Assembly: GCA_016926155.1 (NCBI GenBank)
Contig: JAFGPC010000158.1
Location: 1 to 52,383, forward strand
DNA length: 52,383 nt
Origin: Sedimentisphaerales bacterium
GTDB taxonomy: Bacteria > Planctomycetota > Phycisphaerae > Sedimentisphaerales > Anaerohalosphaeraceae
Direction: 5' to 3'
A program made the position numbers and the translations under genes. The notes below the pieces were generated by a model that ran no database searches, had not been told where the DNA came from, and was given only the letters and a program-made list of their open reading frames with translations. Positions 8,945-17,546 of the stretch are shown here, one piece after another. Positions within the stretch are counted from its first letter, which is position 1. Each line of letters begins with the position of its first letter.

Positions 8945-8973
8945 TTGCGTCCAAGCTATCCCGATGGTATACT
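8945..8973 (+). promoter_or_regulatory. putative promoter of pyrR-pyrB
   Basis: TTGCGT (8945-8950), 17-base spacer, TATACT (8968-8973). Transcription would begin near 8980, only ~23 bases before the pyrR ATG. A 6-bp inverted repeat (GCTTGG / CCAAGC) overlaps the -35 region and could be an operator. The short leader leaves no room for a PyrR-type attenuator. Confidence 0.5.
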
Positions 8974-9002
8974 TTTTCTCAAAGTTCAAGAAGGTATGCC
9001 GA

Positions 9003-9530
9003 ATGGATGTGATTCTGGACGCAAAACAGATTGAGGCAAAGCTGGGACAACTGGCCCGGACAGTAGCTGGAGATTGCGCCAATGCTGATGAATTGGCCGT
9101 AATCGGGATTCGCAGCCGGGGTGAAGTACTGGCTCAGCGTCTGGCCGAAATGTTGGCCAGGGAGTTGGGCCGGACGATTCTCTGCGGGACGTTGGATATC
9201 ACATTGTATCGGGACGATCTGAACGATCCACAGGGCGACCAGCCGCCGACGGTGCGAAGCACAGATATCGATTTTGACGTCACTGGAAAATTAGTGCTAT
9301 TGGTCGATGATGTGCTGCATACCGGCAGAAGCGTCCGTTCGGCAATGGATGCACTGATTGATCTGGGACGGCCGCAGGCAATCCGATTGGCGGTACTGAT
9401 TGATCGGGGGCACCATGAATTGCCTATCCAGGCCGACTATGCCGGGATTAAGGTGGAAGTACCGGAAGACAAGTCTGTCCTAGTGCAGCTTTGGGACACG
9501 GATGAAATGGAGCAGGTCGTAATAGAATAA
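9003..9530 (+). CDS. pyrR: PyrR, pyrimidine regulator / uracil phosphoribosyltransferase
   Basis: A 175-residue type I phosphoribosyltransferase of the PyrR family. The PRPP-binding motif V-L-L-V-D-D-V-L-H-T-G-R-S-V-R-S lies at ~residues 98-113; I-G-I-R-S-R-G near residue 35 and L-V-D-R/I-D-R-G-H-H-E-L-P also fit. PyrR binds pyr mRNA leaders in Bacillus and can convert uracil plus PRPP to UMP. The start at 9003 rather than 8964 is supported by AAGGT upstream and by the promoter overlapping the longer start. It is coupled to pyrB, whose GTG begins one base after the pyrR stop, the standard pyrRB arrangement. No attenuator is visible before the gene, so the enzyme role or an autonomous regulatory mode is possible. 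Confidence 0.9.
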   Translation: MDVILDAKQIEAKLGQLARTVAGDCANADELAVIGIRSRGEVLAQRLAEMLARELGRTILCGTLDITLYRDDLNDPQGDQPPTVRSTDIDFDVTGKLVLLVDDVLHTGRSVRSAMDALIDLGRPQAIRLAVLIDRGHHELPIQADYAGIKVEVPEDKSVLVQLWDTDEMEQVVIE

Positions 9531-9531
9531 C

Positions 9532-10500
9532 GTGGCGAGACGAAGGACCGACAAATTTCGATGGCATCGCAAACACCTGTTAGGCCTGCGTGATCTGAGC
9601 CGACAGGAGATTGAGCATATTCTTGATACTGCCCACGGATTTGAACAAATCAGCACTCGCAGCATCAAAAAGGCGCCTGCCCTGCGCGGCAAGGTAGTAG
9701 TGAATATGTTCTTCGAAGACAGCACACGCACCCGCAACAGTTTTACTCTGGCGGCTAACCGACTCAGTGCCGACGTGATCGAATTCACCAAGAAATCCAG
9801 CTCGGTCAGTAAAGGCGAAACGCTAATCGACACAGCCCGCAACCTGGAGGCGATGGGGATCGATATTGTGGTGATCCGGCACAATGCCGGCGGCGCGGCC
9901 AAACTCCTGAGCCGGACGATTAACGCCTGTGTGGTCAACGCCGGCGACGGATTCAACGAACACCCAACCCAGGCACTGCTGGATGCCTATACGATTCGCC
10001 GGGTGCGAGGTAGCCTGGAGGGGCTTAAGGTCGGCATTGTGGGCGATATCGCTCATTCCCGTGTGGCGCGGAGCAACGTATGGGCCCTGACCAAACTCGG
10101 CGCCGAAGTCGTCCTGATCGGACCGCCGACCCTGATGCCCGGCAAGGTCGAGCAGCTACCTGTCCGTGTCAGCTACAGCCTCGACGATGTCATCGAAGAA
10201 CTGGATGTGATCAATATGCTGCGGATCCAGTTCGAACGGCTTGGCGGTAATCCATTCCCCTCCGTGCGGGAATATTCTCATTTCTTCGGATTGACCGTCG
10301 ACCGGATGAAGCGGGCTAAGGAGAATATCACTGTGATGCACCCGGGGCCGATCAACCGGGGACTGGAGATTGAATCGGAAGTGGCCGACGGGCCCAACAG
10401 CGTCATCCTGCAGCAGGTTGCTAATGGTCTGGCGGTCCGGATGGCTGTCCTGTTCCTTGTCCACCAGGCCGCCATCGAAGAGCAGCGTGGAAAGGTCTAA
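9532..10500 (+). CDS. pyrB: aspartate carbamoyltransferase, catalytic subunit
   Basis: A 322-residue ATCase catalytic chain that condenses carbamoyl phosphate with aspartate in UMP synthesis. The carbamoyl-phosphate loop F-E-D-S-T-R-T-R is at ~residues 62-69, the S-V-S-K-G-E-T loop at ~92-98, H-N-A-G-G-A-A-K at ~116, E-H-P-T-Q-A-L-L-D at ~144, and H-P-G-P-I-N-R-G near residue 272. Length is normal. The start is GTG one base after pyrR's stop, giving tight translational coupling. No pyrI regulatory gene is nearby, and pyrC is 5 kb downstream instead of adjacent. Confidence 0.95.
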   Translation: MARRRTDKFRWHRKHLLGLRDLSRQEIEHILDTAHGFEQISTRSIKKAPALRGKVVVNMFFEDSTRTRNSFTLAANRLSADVIEFTKKSSSVSKGETLIDTARNLEAMGIDIVVIRHNAGGAAKLLSRTINACVVNAGDGFNEHPTQALLDAYTIRRVRGSLEGLKVGIVGDIAHSRVARSNVWALTKLGAEVVLIGPPTLMPGKVEQLPVRVSYSLDDVIEELDVINMLRIQFERLGGNPFPSVREYSHFFGLTVDRMKRAKENITVMHPGPINRGLEIESEVADGPNSVILQQVANGLAVRMAVLFLVHQAAIEEQRGKV

Positions 10501-10633
10501 AGCCTCCAAGAAAACATGTCTGCAATTTTAGAACCTTAAATCCCTCTATTGTATTACCTGCATGACATTTACTTATACTTCGCCCTGTATTATATTCTCG
10601 TTATACGAGTATTGATTATACGTCATCATAAGA

Positions 10634-10855
10634 TTATCCAACCTTGATGAACGGAGTACAGGAAGGATTTCTCATAGAGAGTTCAATACGCCGGGTAATT
10701 TGTTCTCCAGTGGATAGAACCGCACATCGCAGGGATTTATTGGCAAGACCATGACGGGCGCCGAGGGAACGGATTCGATCCCGCAAGGAGGAAGTCATTA
10801 ACATGAAATACAGCTCTTCGCTGAATTGTTCGGTTTTTAAAGTTCGCGTTTCCAT
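10634..10855 (-). CDS. small hypothetical protein (73 aa)
   Basis: A 73-residue frame with a good Shine-Dalgarno (AGAGGA about 8 bases before the ATG at 10855). The longer in-frame starts up to 10984 run through an AT-rich spacer without ribosome sites and look untranslated. The peptide is basic and probably helical (S-S-L-R-D-R-I-R-S-L-G-A-R-H-G-L-A-N-K-S-L-R), Cys-poor and without a signal. I recognise no family. It lies between pyrB and a PQQ-propeller gene, tail to tail with pyrB. Confidence 0.5.
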   Translation of the reverse strand: METRTLKTEQFSEELYFMLMTSSLRDRIRSLGARHGLANKSLRCAVLSTGEQITRRIELSMRNPSCTPFIKVG

Positions 10856-11028
10856 TATTCTATCCTCTGACTGAACATCCCTGATACTTCTCTTTGACAT
10901 GTATGTGTGCGCAAATTCATCCTGGTCACAAAAAAAATGAAATTTTTCGGTTTCAGAGCAGGATACGCCAACCACACAATCCAAGTAGATTGGATTTCCG
11001 AAGGCTACATAAAAACGAATATTAATGT

Positions 11029-12342
11029 TTACTTTTTTCCGACACAGAAAAGCGTTGTTGTGGTGCGGATAAACAATTGGCCCTGTGCAGCGCTGATCGA
11101 TGCCCGCACGACATTACCGCCGGTCGGACTGTCCATGGAGGTCCGGTGCAGGACCTTGCCGTCGGCCGCATCGATGACGGCGGCATCCCCTTCGTGATTG
11201 ATGATATACACCTTGTCGTCAACCGCCAGGGGAGAGGCCTCATACTTGGCGCTGTCGGGCGTTTCGATGCTCCATTTGACTTCGCCGGTGGCGGCATCAA
11301 CTCGCATCAGGGCACGCCGCAGGTCGCTGAGCACAAAGAAATCGCCGTCATAATACGCAGGTGTCGGCACATCCGTGGTCATATCTCGCACATCGTCGCT
11401 TGACCATTTTATAGCACTGTCGTCCAGGTTTCCCTTGCCGTTGGGCTCAATCGCAAAGATCGGGGCGTTCTTCGGACCGCAGGCCAGAATAACGCCATCG
11501 CCGACCACGGGAGAGGGGACCAATCGAAAATGCGGAATACGACCTGGATTCCATGTGCCCCACCGCCACAATTCTTCACCGGTCCCGGGATCATGACCGG
11601 TCAGGACATCCCCGCCGGCCAGGAGAAGTTGCGGCGTTCCCTTGAGAATCGCCGGAATCGGCGAGCTGAAGGCTTCGCGGGATTCGGCGACAGCCGGACT
11701 TGAACGGAAATGCCGCCAGAGCGTCTTGCCGGTCATCGGATCCATCGCTAACAGAAATGATTGGATTGGCTCCTCGGATTGTCTGGAGCCTCGCACCGGT
11801 ACATCCCGCTGGAGAACCTGCAGGTACAGCTTACCTTCGTAGAGCAGAGGACTGCTGCTGAACGTCCAGAGAAATGCAAATTCTCCAAAATCTTCCTGAA
11901 TGTTCCGTGCCCATAGACGCCGTCCCTGCAGTGTAAAGCCGAGAAGCTGGCCGCTACTGTAGAAAAAGATAACAATTTTACCGTCTGTGGTCGGGGAAGG
12001 TGCGGCAAAATTACTCCGACGGTCCCGACGGATTTCTTTGCCGACCATTTCCTGCCAGATCTGCCTGCCATCGTGACGGTCAAAGCACATCGCCAGCAAT
12101 GTTTCTTTGCCGGAGTCCACGCTGGAAATAAAGATATAGTCTTCCCAGAGGACCGGTGTTGCCGCCGAAGGCCCGGGGAGATCGGTTTTCCAGGCAATAT
12201 TGTCGGTCTGGCTCCATTTTAACGGAAGATCGGTCTCCTCAGTCGATCCATTAAAATACGGCCCCCGCCAATGAGGCCAATTGCCCCCCCAACCTATCGA
12301 CAATACAGCCATCATTATGATTAATGGAATGTGATACTTCAT
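11029..12342 (-). CDS. exported PQQ-like beta-propeller protein
   Basis: A 437-residue exported propeller with PQQ-like (quinoprotein dehydrogenase/BamB-type) blades. After a signal peptide (M-K-Y-H-I-P-L-I-I-M-M-A-V-L-S-I-G) comes N-W-P-H-W-R-G-P, the classic opening of planctomycete PQQ-binding-like proteins, and then blade signatures such as R-H-D-G-R-Q-I-W-Q, M-T-G-K-T-L-W-R, G-T-G-E-E-L-W-R-W, A-T-G-E-V-K-W-S and A-D-G-K-V-L-H-R. These act in the periplasm; most have no proven enzyme activity. The start at 12342 was chosen over 12384 because AGGGGA precedes it by 8 bases and the signal peptide is then normal. Confidence 0.82.
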   Translation of the reverse strand: MKYHIPLIIMMAVLSIGWGGNWPHWRGPYFNGSTEETDLPLKWSQTDNIAWKTDLPGPSAATPVLWEDYIFISSVDSGKETLLAMCFDRHDGRQIWQEMVGKEIRRDRRSNFAAPSPTTDGKIVIFFYSSGQLLGFTLQGRRLWARNIQEDFGEFAFLWTFSSSPLLYEGKLYLQVLQRDVPVRGSRQSEEPIQSFLLAMDPMTGKTLWRHFRSSPAVAESREAFSSPIPAILKGTPQLLLAGGDVLTGHDPGTGEELWRWGTWNPGRIPHFRLVPSPVVGDGVILACGPKNAPIFAIEPNGKGNLDDSAIKWSSDDVRDMTTDVPTPAYYDGDFFVLSDLRRALMRVDAATGEVKWSIETPDSAKYEASPLAVDDKVYIINHEGDAAVIDAADGKVLHRTSMDSPTGGNVVRASISAAQGQLFIRTTTTLFCVGKK

Positions 12343-12627
12343 AATACGATCCCCTGAACAGTGTCCTGATCTCCGAAAAAGCAAATGTTTCCGTATTCTA
12401 TAAGAATTTTACTATGACAGAATGAACAACTTTCGTCAATCTCGTAGACACAATGAAATGAGACTGATTTTCAGAGTGAGATGTTGCAAAAGATATAAAA
12501 CTTTAAGCTGGGATACACTCGAACATAGAAATAAGATTTTAGTTTTTTTTCGGATATCCAATTGCAGAATTTGCATCCCTCCGCTAGGCTATGCTGAGAG
12601 GAGGTGTGTTTCAAAGGGGAGAAACAC

Positions 12628-13065
12628 ATGGAAGTACGGATACTGATGAGCAGCGACAGCGGGCATCAGCCGTATTGCGTGTCGCTGGAATTTGAGGATT
12701 CACTGGTTCGTTGCAACTGCGATTGTCCCGATGGGATTGTGGGTCGATTGTGTAAACACGCCTTACGGGCGATGGGAAACAACAAAGAAGCAGGATTCGA
12801 TTCCAGCAGTCGGACGAGGATCGAGGAATTCCAACAATCCATCCAGGGCACGCAACTGCAAACCCTGGCGCGGGAATGGGTCGAGCTGGAACAGACCGCC
12901 CAAACCACGAAGAAACGAGCCGATCTGATTCGACGGGAAATCAAGGCCTCCCATGTTCGTATCGGACGCAGCGGGACGGGGAGACAATCCATTTATGTCG
13001 TTCCCCATCCTCCCGAATCGACGAAAGATATAAGCGTCGAAGATGTAAGCGAGGATTTTCCGTAA
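12628..13065 (+). CDS. small SWIM zinc-finger protein with coiled coil
   Basis: A 145-residue protein. Residues ~30-48 fit the SWIM zinc finger C-x-C-x(n)-C-x-H (C-D-C-P-D-G-I-V-G-R-L-C-K-H); SWIM modules bind DNA or proteins and usually sit inside large helicases or transposases. Here the module stands alone. A central helix (about residues 70-115; W-V-E-L-E-Q-T-A-Q-T-T-K-K-R-A-D-L-I) and an acidic tail follow. GGGGAG precedes the ATG by ~6 bases; the GTG eight codons upstream is less likely. It is isolated between two minus-strand genes. Nucleic-acid or protein binding is likely; the target is unknown. Confidence 0.7.
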   Translation: MEVRILMSSDSGHQPYCVSLEFEDSLVRCNCDCPDGIVGRLCKHALRAMGNNKEAGFDSSSRTRIEEFQQSIQGTQLQTLAREWVELEQTAQTTKKRADLIRREIKASHVRIGRSGTGRQSIYVVPHPPESTKDISVEDVSEDFP

Positions 13066-13066
13066 T

Positions 13067-15319
13067 TTACCTGTAATGTGTTTCCTGGCGAATCGGCTTG
13101 ATAAATCGGCCAACGATTGCGCGAATCCGTTCTGACTGGGGATCTAACTGCAGGGCTCGTTTAAATTCTTTTCGCGCTTCTTCCATGCGGCCTGTCGTGG
13201 CCAGTAACAGCCCCAAATTGCAATGCAGGATTGCATCCTCAGGCTGAAATTCAAGCCCCTGTCGGCAGACGGCGATTGCCTCATCATACCGTTTGCAGCC
13301 ATATAATACTTCCCCAAGCGGATTGTATACAGGCGTATAATCTGTCTGACAACGAAGTGCTGCATAATAGCAGGATGCCGCTTCTTCCAATTTGCCCAGA
13401 ACACGATACGCCTGGCCAAGATGAAAATGGGCTTCCGGTCTAGCGGGTCTCATTTGAGTAGCCTGTTGCAGATATTTCAGGGCTTCCAGTGGGCGATTGT
13501 CGGACAAGAGGGTTTGGCCCATTGCCAGGTACCCTCGATGGAAATGCGGCATTAATTCCTGAACACGGGAATATTCCTGCATAGCGGCAGGATAATCCTG
13601 CAGTTCTTCGGTCAACAGAATTCCCAGCTTCCAGTGCAAATACCAGTCGTCAGGGCGGGCGTCCAAAGCTTGTCGATACGCCTTAACGGCCTGCGCCAGA
13701 TACGGTTCCGCACTGAATGGCTTGAGTTGATCGATCCGTTCCTGCAAGCGGATTTTCTGGACAGCATTGTTGAACTGATTGGTAAAGGGAGGTTTCCGGA
13801 TGTAGTTATTGAGTATATCTTTCCAGATCCTATACCGATCCAGATCCGTATAGGCTAGCCGGGCAGCGCAGATATCCAGCGCCGGTGCTTCTCGTCCCTG
13901 TACGGTTACATTCATGCGTTGAGCAAGAATCGGCTGTAATTGCATAAACAGCAATCTGGCAACCTGAAAGTTGCCCTCAAATGTCAGATGTACATGCTCA
14001 TAAAACCATTTGTCCCCGGGAAGGTTGTTTTCGCTATTCTCCGTTAACATCCGGTCCACATCGGCCAGGATAATCGGCTTCGGCTGCAACTGCCCGGCTA
14101 CCTTTCGGATCGTCGTATTGATCATTTCATCGGCACGGAAACGGATCGTATCGTATTGCATAGCCGCCAGATAGGCCGTGCGTGCTTCGATAAAACGCCC
14201 TTTTTGTTCCAGACAAAGTGCCATGCGAAAATGGAGGTCGGCATATTGATTGTCGATCATCCGGGCCTGCTCATAGGCTTCCAGCGCTTCGTCGATCTGC
14301 CCCTGTTCGTCAGCTTTCATCGCCTGTCGATAGAACATCTCCCATTGCTCTTGCCGGGCTTCTGTAAGATTGGGGCGGTGCTGCGAGGCAAAGGGTGCAC
14401 AGTCTTTCAGATTCGCTCCCATTGTACAAAGCACTACCGCCGCTCCGGCATCGAGCCCTGTCCGACAGATATCCCGAAGATTCCTCTCATAATGCCTATA
14501 TACTGTCTGCAATGCCGGGTCTGTAGCATGAACCTGATGATCGAGGTACATCTGCATGCCGCCCCAGCCGCGCAGGACTTCCTGTGCATCCTGGGCTGCT
14601 CGTTCCGCAATCCACTGCCCCAGGCGCAGAGTGCGAAGCTCTATTCCGGCACGAAGAAGCCATAAGTGTTTCTGGAGCGGCGCAAAGGCTGTGCCGGCGC
14701 CATAAGGCCCCACCACTTCATTGTTGCCCAGATATACGATAAAGATGTCCGGCTGATAACGGGCCAGATCCCGCGCAATCGGCAGAACGACATGCGAATT
14801 AATCGCTGTCATACTTGCGTTAACAACCTCAAACGAAATTTCAGGATAGGCCTGTTGGAGCATGATCTCCAGAATCCGTGAAAAGGAATAGGCCCCGTCG
14901 GGGATGCCCTGCGCCGCCGAAGCGCCCAGGACAAAGATACGACAGGTCTGCGGCTTTTTTACCTCGAAAAAACGAAATGTATTGAATTCGCGAGCCATCT
15001 GGGGCGGAAAGAACCGATGCGAGAAGAACAGATTGTCGGCGATAAATGGTTCACCGTCAATTTCGTACCGGATTGTGGGAGAAGGATCAAAACCGTATCC
15101 AATACTCCGCAAAAAAAGTTCCCCTCCGCCCATCAGAATCGCCACGAGGACCAAAGGCATCAGGGTCACGGCAAACAAACGATACAGCCATAACCGTCGA
15201 TGAGGAATAGCTATAGCGCAAACCTTCTCCGCCCTTTGTTTACCGTCGGAAGAATGCCTGCCTCTCTGGGGAGAAACAGCAGATTTCCGTCCTCTCTTCC
15301 GTCCCGTTCTGGAAGTCAT
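13067..15319 (-). CDS. membrane-anchored SGNH-like domain fused to TPR repeats
   Basis: A 750-residue protein. A basic N-terminus and one transmembrane segment (about residues 44-68) are followed by an extracytoplasmic SGNH-hydrolase-like domain: F-V-L-G-A-S-A-A-Q-G (block I Ser), Y-L-G-N-N-E-V (block III Asn) and F-Y-E-H-V-H-L-T (block V His), the last placed ~290 residues after block III because a TPR-containing insert (about 340-410) interrupts the fold. At least six further TPR units fill residues ~510-745 (D-W-Y-L-H-W-K-L-G, A-H-F-H-L-G-Q-A-Y, L-H-C-N-L-G-L-L-L). Such proteins could be esterases acting on cell-surface glycans with TPR partners. Start Shine-Dalgarno is weak. The stop is 1 base beyond the convergent SWIM gene's stop. 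Confidence 0.78.
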   Translation of the reverse strand: MTSRTGRKRGRKSAVSPQRGRHSSDGKQRAEKVCAIAIPHRRLWLYRLFAVTLMPLVLVAILMGGGELFLRSIGYGFDPSPTIRYEIDGEPFIADNLFFSHRFFPPQMAREFNTFRFFEVKKPQTCRIFVLGASAAQGIPDGAYSFSRILEIMLQQAYPEISFEVVNASMTAINSHVVLPIARDLARYQPDIFIVYLGNNEVVGPYGAGTAFAPLQKHLWLLRAGIELRTLRLGQWIAERAAQDAQEVLRGWGGMQMYLDHQVHATDPALQTVYRHYERNLRDICRTGLDAGAAVVLCTMGANLKDCAPFASQHRPNLTEARQEQWEMFYRQAMKADEQGQIDEALEAYEQARMIDNQYADLHFRMALCLEQKGRFIEARTAYLAAMQYDTIRFRADEMINTTIRKVAGQLQPKPIILADVDRMLTENSENNLPGDKWFYEHVHLTFEGNFQVARLLFMQLQPILAQRMNVTVQGREAPALDICAARLAYTDLDRYRIWKDILNNYIRKPPFTNQFNNAVQKIRLQERIDQLKPFSAEPYLAQAVKAYRQALDARPDDWYLHWKLGILLTEELQDYPAAMQEYSRVQELMPHFHRGYLAMGQTLLSDNRPLEALKYLQQATQMRPARPEAHFHLGQAYRVLGKLEEAASCYYAALRCQTDYTPVYNPLGEVLYGCKRYDEAIAVCRQGLEFQPEDAILHCNLGLLLATTGRMEEARKEFKRALQLDPQSERIRAIVGRFIKPIRQETHYR

Positions 15320-15565
15320 GGCTCAACTCACGTTCCCAACCCGAACCTTCATTGAAGCACAACAGAATAAAACTATCCTGCCCGGAAAAGATTGATATGT
15401 CAAGTCTCCGGTTTTCTTTCAATCCTTTATTTATATACGAAATCAATCCCGTCTAAAAGGTGGAAAGACCAGATTGGGCTTGCAAAAGAGAGTCATTTGA
15501 AGTACGTTTCTTCTGTATTATGAATCCCCAGGAGCAATGGATATTTGGATGGGATATGGAATCGT

Positions 15566-16864
15566 ATGAGCGAGACGGCAGACATATTGATCCGTGGAGG
15601 TCGGGTAATCGATCCGGCCAATGGCGTAGACAAACAGGCGGATGTACTGGTGGCCGACGGACAGATGGTCCAGATCGGCTCATCGATTTCGGTCCCGGCC
15701 CAGACGGTAATCGACGCGACCGATAAGCTGGTTGTTCCTGGCCTGATCGACCTGCATGTCCATTTCCGCGAACCGGGTGACGAGGAGGAAGAGACCATCG
15801 CCAGCGGTTCAGCGGCCGCCCTGGCCGGGGGTTTTACCTCGGTCGTCTGCATGCCGAATACCAAGCCGGCTATTGATGAAGCGACGCGGGTAGAATACAT
15901 CCACCGCATGGGGCGACAGGCCAGAAAAACCTTTATCTATGTCATGGGATCGATCACTCAGAATCGGAGCGGTAAGGAACTGTCCGAGATGGGACTGATG
16001 GCCCAGGCCGGGGCTGTCGGATTTACGGATGACGGAGACGGTGTGCAAGACACCTCCGTGATGCTGCGGGCCCTCAAATACGCTAAAATGCTGGACACAC
16101 TCCTTGCACAACACGCCCAGGACAATTCCCTGGCAAAAAACGGTGTTATGAACGCCGGATATAACGCGACAACACTGGGGCTGCCGGGTATCGATCCGCT
16201 TGCGGAGGAATTGATGCTCTGGCGAGATATACAGCTTGTCAGGAAGACGGGAACACGATATCACGCCCAGCATATTTCCACTATGGGATCAGTGGAGATT
16301 GTACGGCAGGCTAAGGCCCAAGGGCTTCCGGTGACATGCGAAGTGACGCCACATCATCTGCTTCTGACCGACAATGCGGTTGTGGACTACGATACAAACT
16401 TCAAGGTTAATCCCCCGCTTCGGACCAGTAAGGACATCGAAGCTCTTAAGGAAGCCATTCAGGAGGGAATAATTGATGCGCTGGCAACCGATCATGCTCC
16501 ACACCTCAAGAGCGAAAAGGAGTTGGAGTTTTTAACGGCCCCGTTCGGAATCGCCAGCCTGGAATGCGCCCTGGGCTTATATGTCAAGGCCCTCGTGGAG
16601 CCTGGCGTGATTGGCTGGCCGGAATTGATCGCCATGATGACACACCGTCCAGCGGGAGTGGTCCGCATCACCAGGGGAACAATAGCCGAAGGCGACCGCG
16701 CGGATATCACCATTATTAATCCGGACATCGAATATGTCATTGACGCCGACAAATTCCTGTCCAAGAGCCGTAACTGCCCCTACAACGGCTGGCTGGCGAA
16801 AAGCAAGGTGGAACATACTATTCTCGGCGGTGAACTTCGTTACTCCGCCCAGGTAAATCACTGA
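15566..16864 (+). CDS. pyrC: dihydroorotase
   Basis: A 432-residue class I dihydroorotase that closes carbamoyl aspartate to dihydroorotate. Metal ligands are visible in D-L-H-V-H-F-R-E-P-G (~residues 59-68), the F-T-D-D-G aspartate (~152), A-Q-H-I-S-T (~237), T-P-H-H-L-L-L and L-A-T-D-H-A-P-H (~308-315). The substrate loop M-P-N-T-K-P-A is intact. This is the type with an Asp in place of the carboxylated Lys. The ATG at 15566 was chosen because homologues start with a strand like A-D-I-L-I-R-G-G-R-V; no strong ribosome site precedes it. It stands away from pyrRB and leads directly into an NYN-domain gene. Confidence 0.93.
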   Translation: MSETADILIRGGRVIDPANGVDKQADVLVADGQMVQIGSSISVPAQTVIDATDKLVVPGLIDLHVHFREPGDEEEETIASGSAAALAGGFTSVVCMPNTKPAIDEATRVEYIHRMGRQARKTFIYVMGSITQNRSGKELSEMGLMAQAGAVGFTDDGDGVQDTSVMLRALKYAKMLDTLLAQHAQDNSLAKNGVMNAGYNATTLGLPGIDPLAEELMLWRDIQLVRKTGTRYHAQHISTMGSVEIVRQAKAQGLPVTCEVTPHHLLLTDNAVVDYDTNFKVNPPLRTSKDIEALKEAIQEGIIDALATDHAPHLKSEKELEFLTAPFGIASLECALGLYVKALVEPGVIGWPELIAMMTHRPAGVVRITRGTIAEGDRADITIINPDIEYVIDADKFLSKSRNCPYNGWLAKSKVEHTILGGELRYSAQVNH

Positions 16865-16872
16865 CGATTCCC

Positions 16873-17349
16873 ATGCCGCTGATTATTGACGGATACAACC
16901 TGTTGCGAACCATTCAGAAAACCGACGAAGAATTTGAACACCTCGATGAGACGGGATTGTGTCGTTTTCTGTCACAGTACCTTACACGTATCCGGGATCA
17001 CGGGCACATCTTTTTCGACGGACTGGGGCCGCCGGATAAATCCGGGATGGCTGAGTTATCCGGGCTGGAAGTGTATTTTTCCGGACAGGATCGAGAAGCA
17101 GACGAATTGATTGAGCAAAAAATTGAAGACAATACGGCACCCCGGCGACTGGTTGTTATCAGCACCGACAGACGAGTCCGGGAAGCGGCTTCGAAGAAAA
17201 AGGCAACAGCCATGCGATGTGATGTGTTCTGGATCGAGCTGCAGCGTCGTTTGGCTCAGCAACAGGTGGTATACGAACCGAAAGAAAAACGGAATGGAAT
17301 CACCGAACTGGAGACTGATCAATGGCTGGATGCCTTCGGTATTGATTGA
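16873..17349 (+). CDS. YacP-like NYN domain nuclease
   Basis: A 158-residue PIN-like protein of the NYN_YacP (Rae1) family. The N-terminus P-L-I-I-D-G-Y-N-L-L supplies the first acidic residue, F-F-D-G-L the second, and V-V-I-S-T-D-R-R-V-R-E-A-A the third (Asp in S-T-D). Bacillus Rae1/YacP is a ribosome-associated endoribonuclease that cuts mRNA in the A site; this protein has the length of that family's core. It starts 8 bases after the pyrC stop, so is likely co-transcribed with it. Biochemical role inferred only from the family. Confidence 0.82.
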   Translation: MPLIIDGYNLLRTIQKTDEEFEHLDETGLCRFLSQYLTRIRDHGHIFFDGLGPPDKSGMAELSGLEVYFSGQDREADELIEQKIEDNTAPRRLVVISTDRRVREAASKKKATAMRCDVFWIELQRRLAQQQVVYEPKEKRNGITELETDQWLDAFGID

Positions 17350-17546
17350 AAAGTAGGGAAACGAAGGAGGAAAGGCGGATAGACAGGTTCGCAGATTGGT
17401 GATTTTTCTTCGGAAATTGGCGTTTTCTCACAGCATTTCTTTCCTTATACTTCGTAATTAATAGCAACAGGACTGAATTTACTTTCATACGACATTCGCA
17501 ATGTAAAAGGAAAAGGAATTGGGACTTACGACAGGAGAGCAGAAAC

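Noticed and set aside
8964-9002. Upstream pyrR start (ATG 8964) adding 13 residues
   Set aside because: It lies in the promoter spacer, before the likely transcription start, with no ribosome site; ATG 9003 fits the family.
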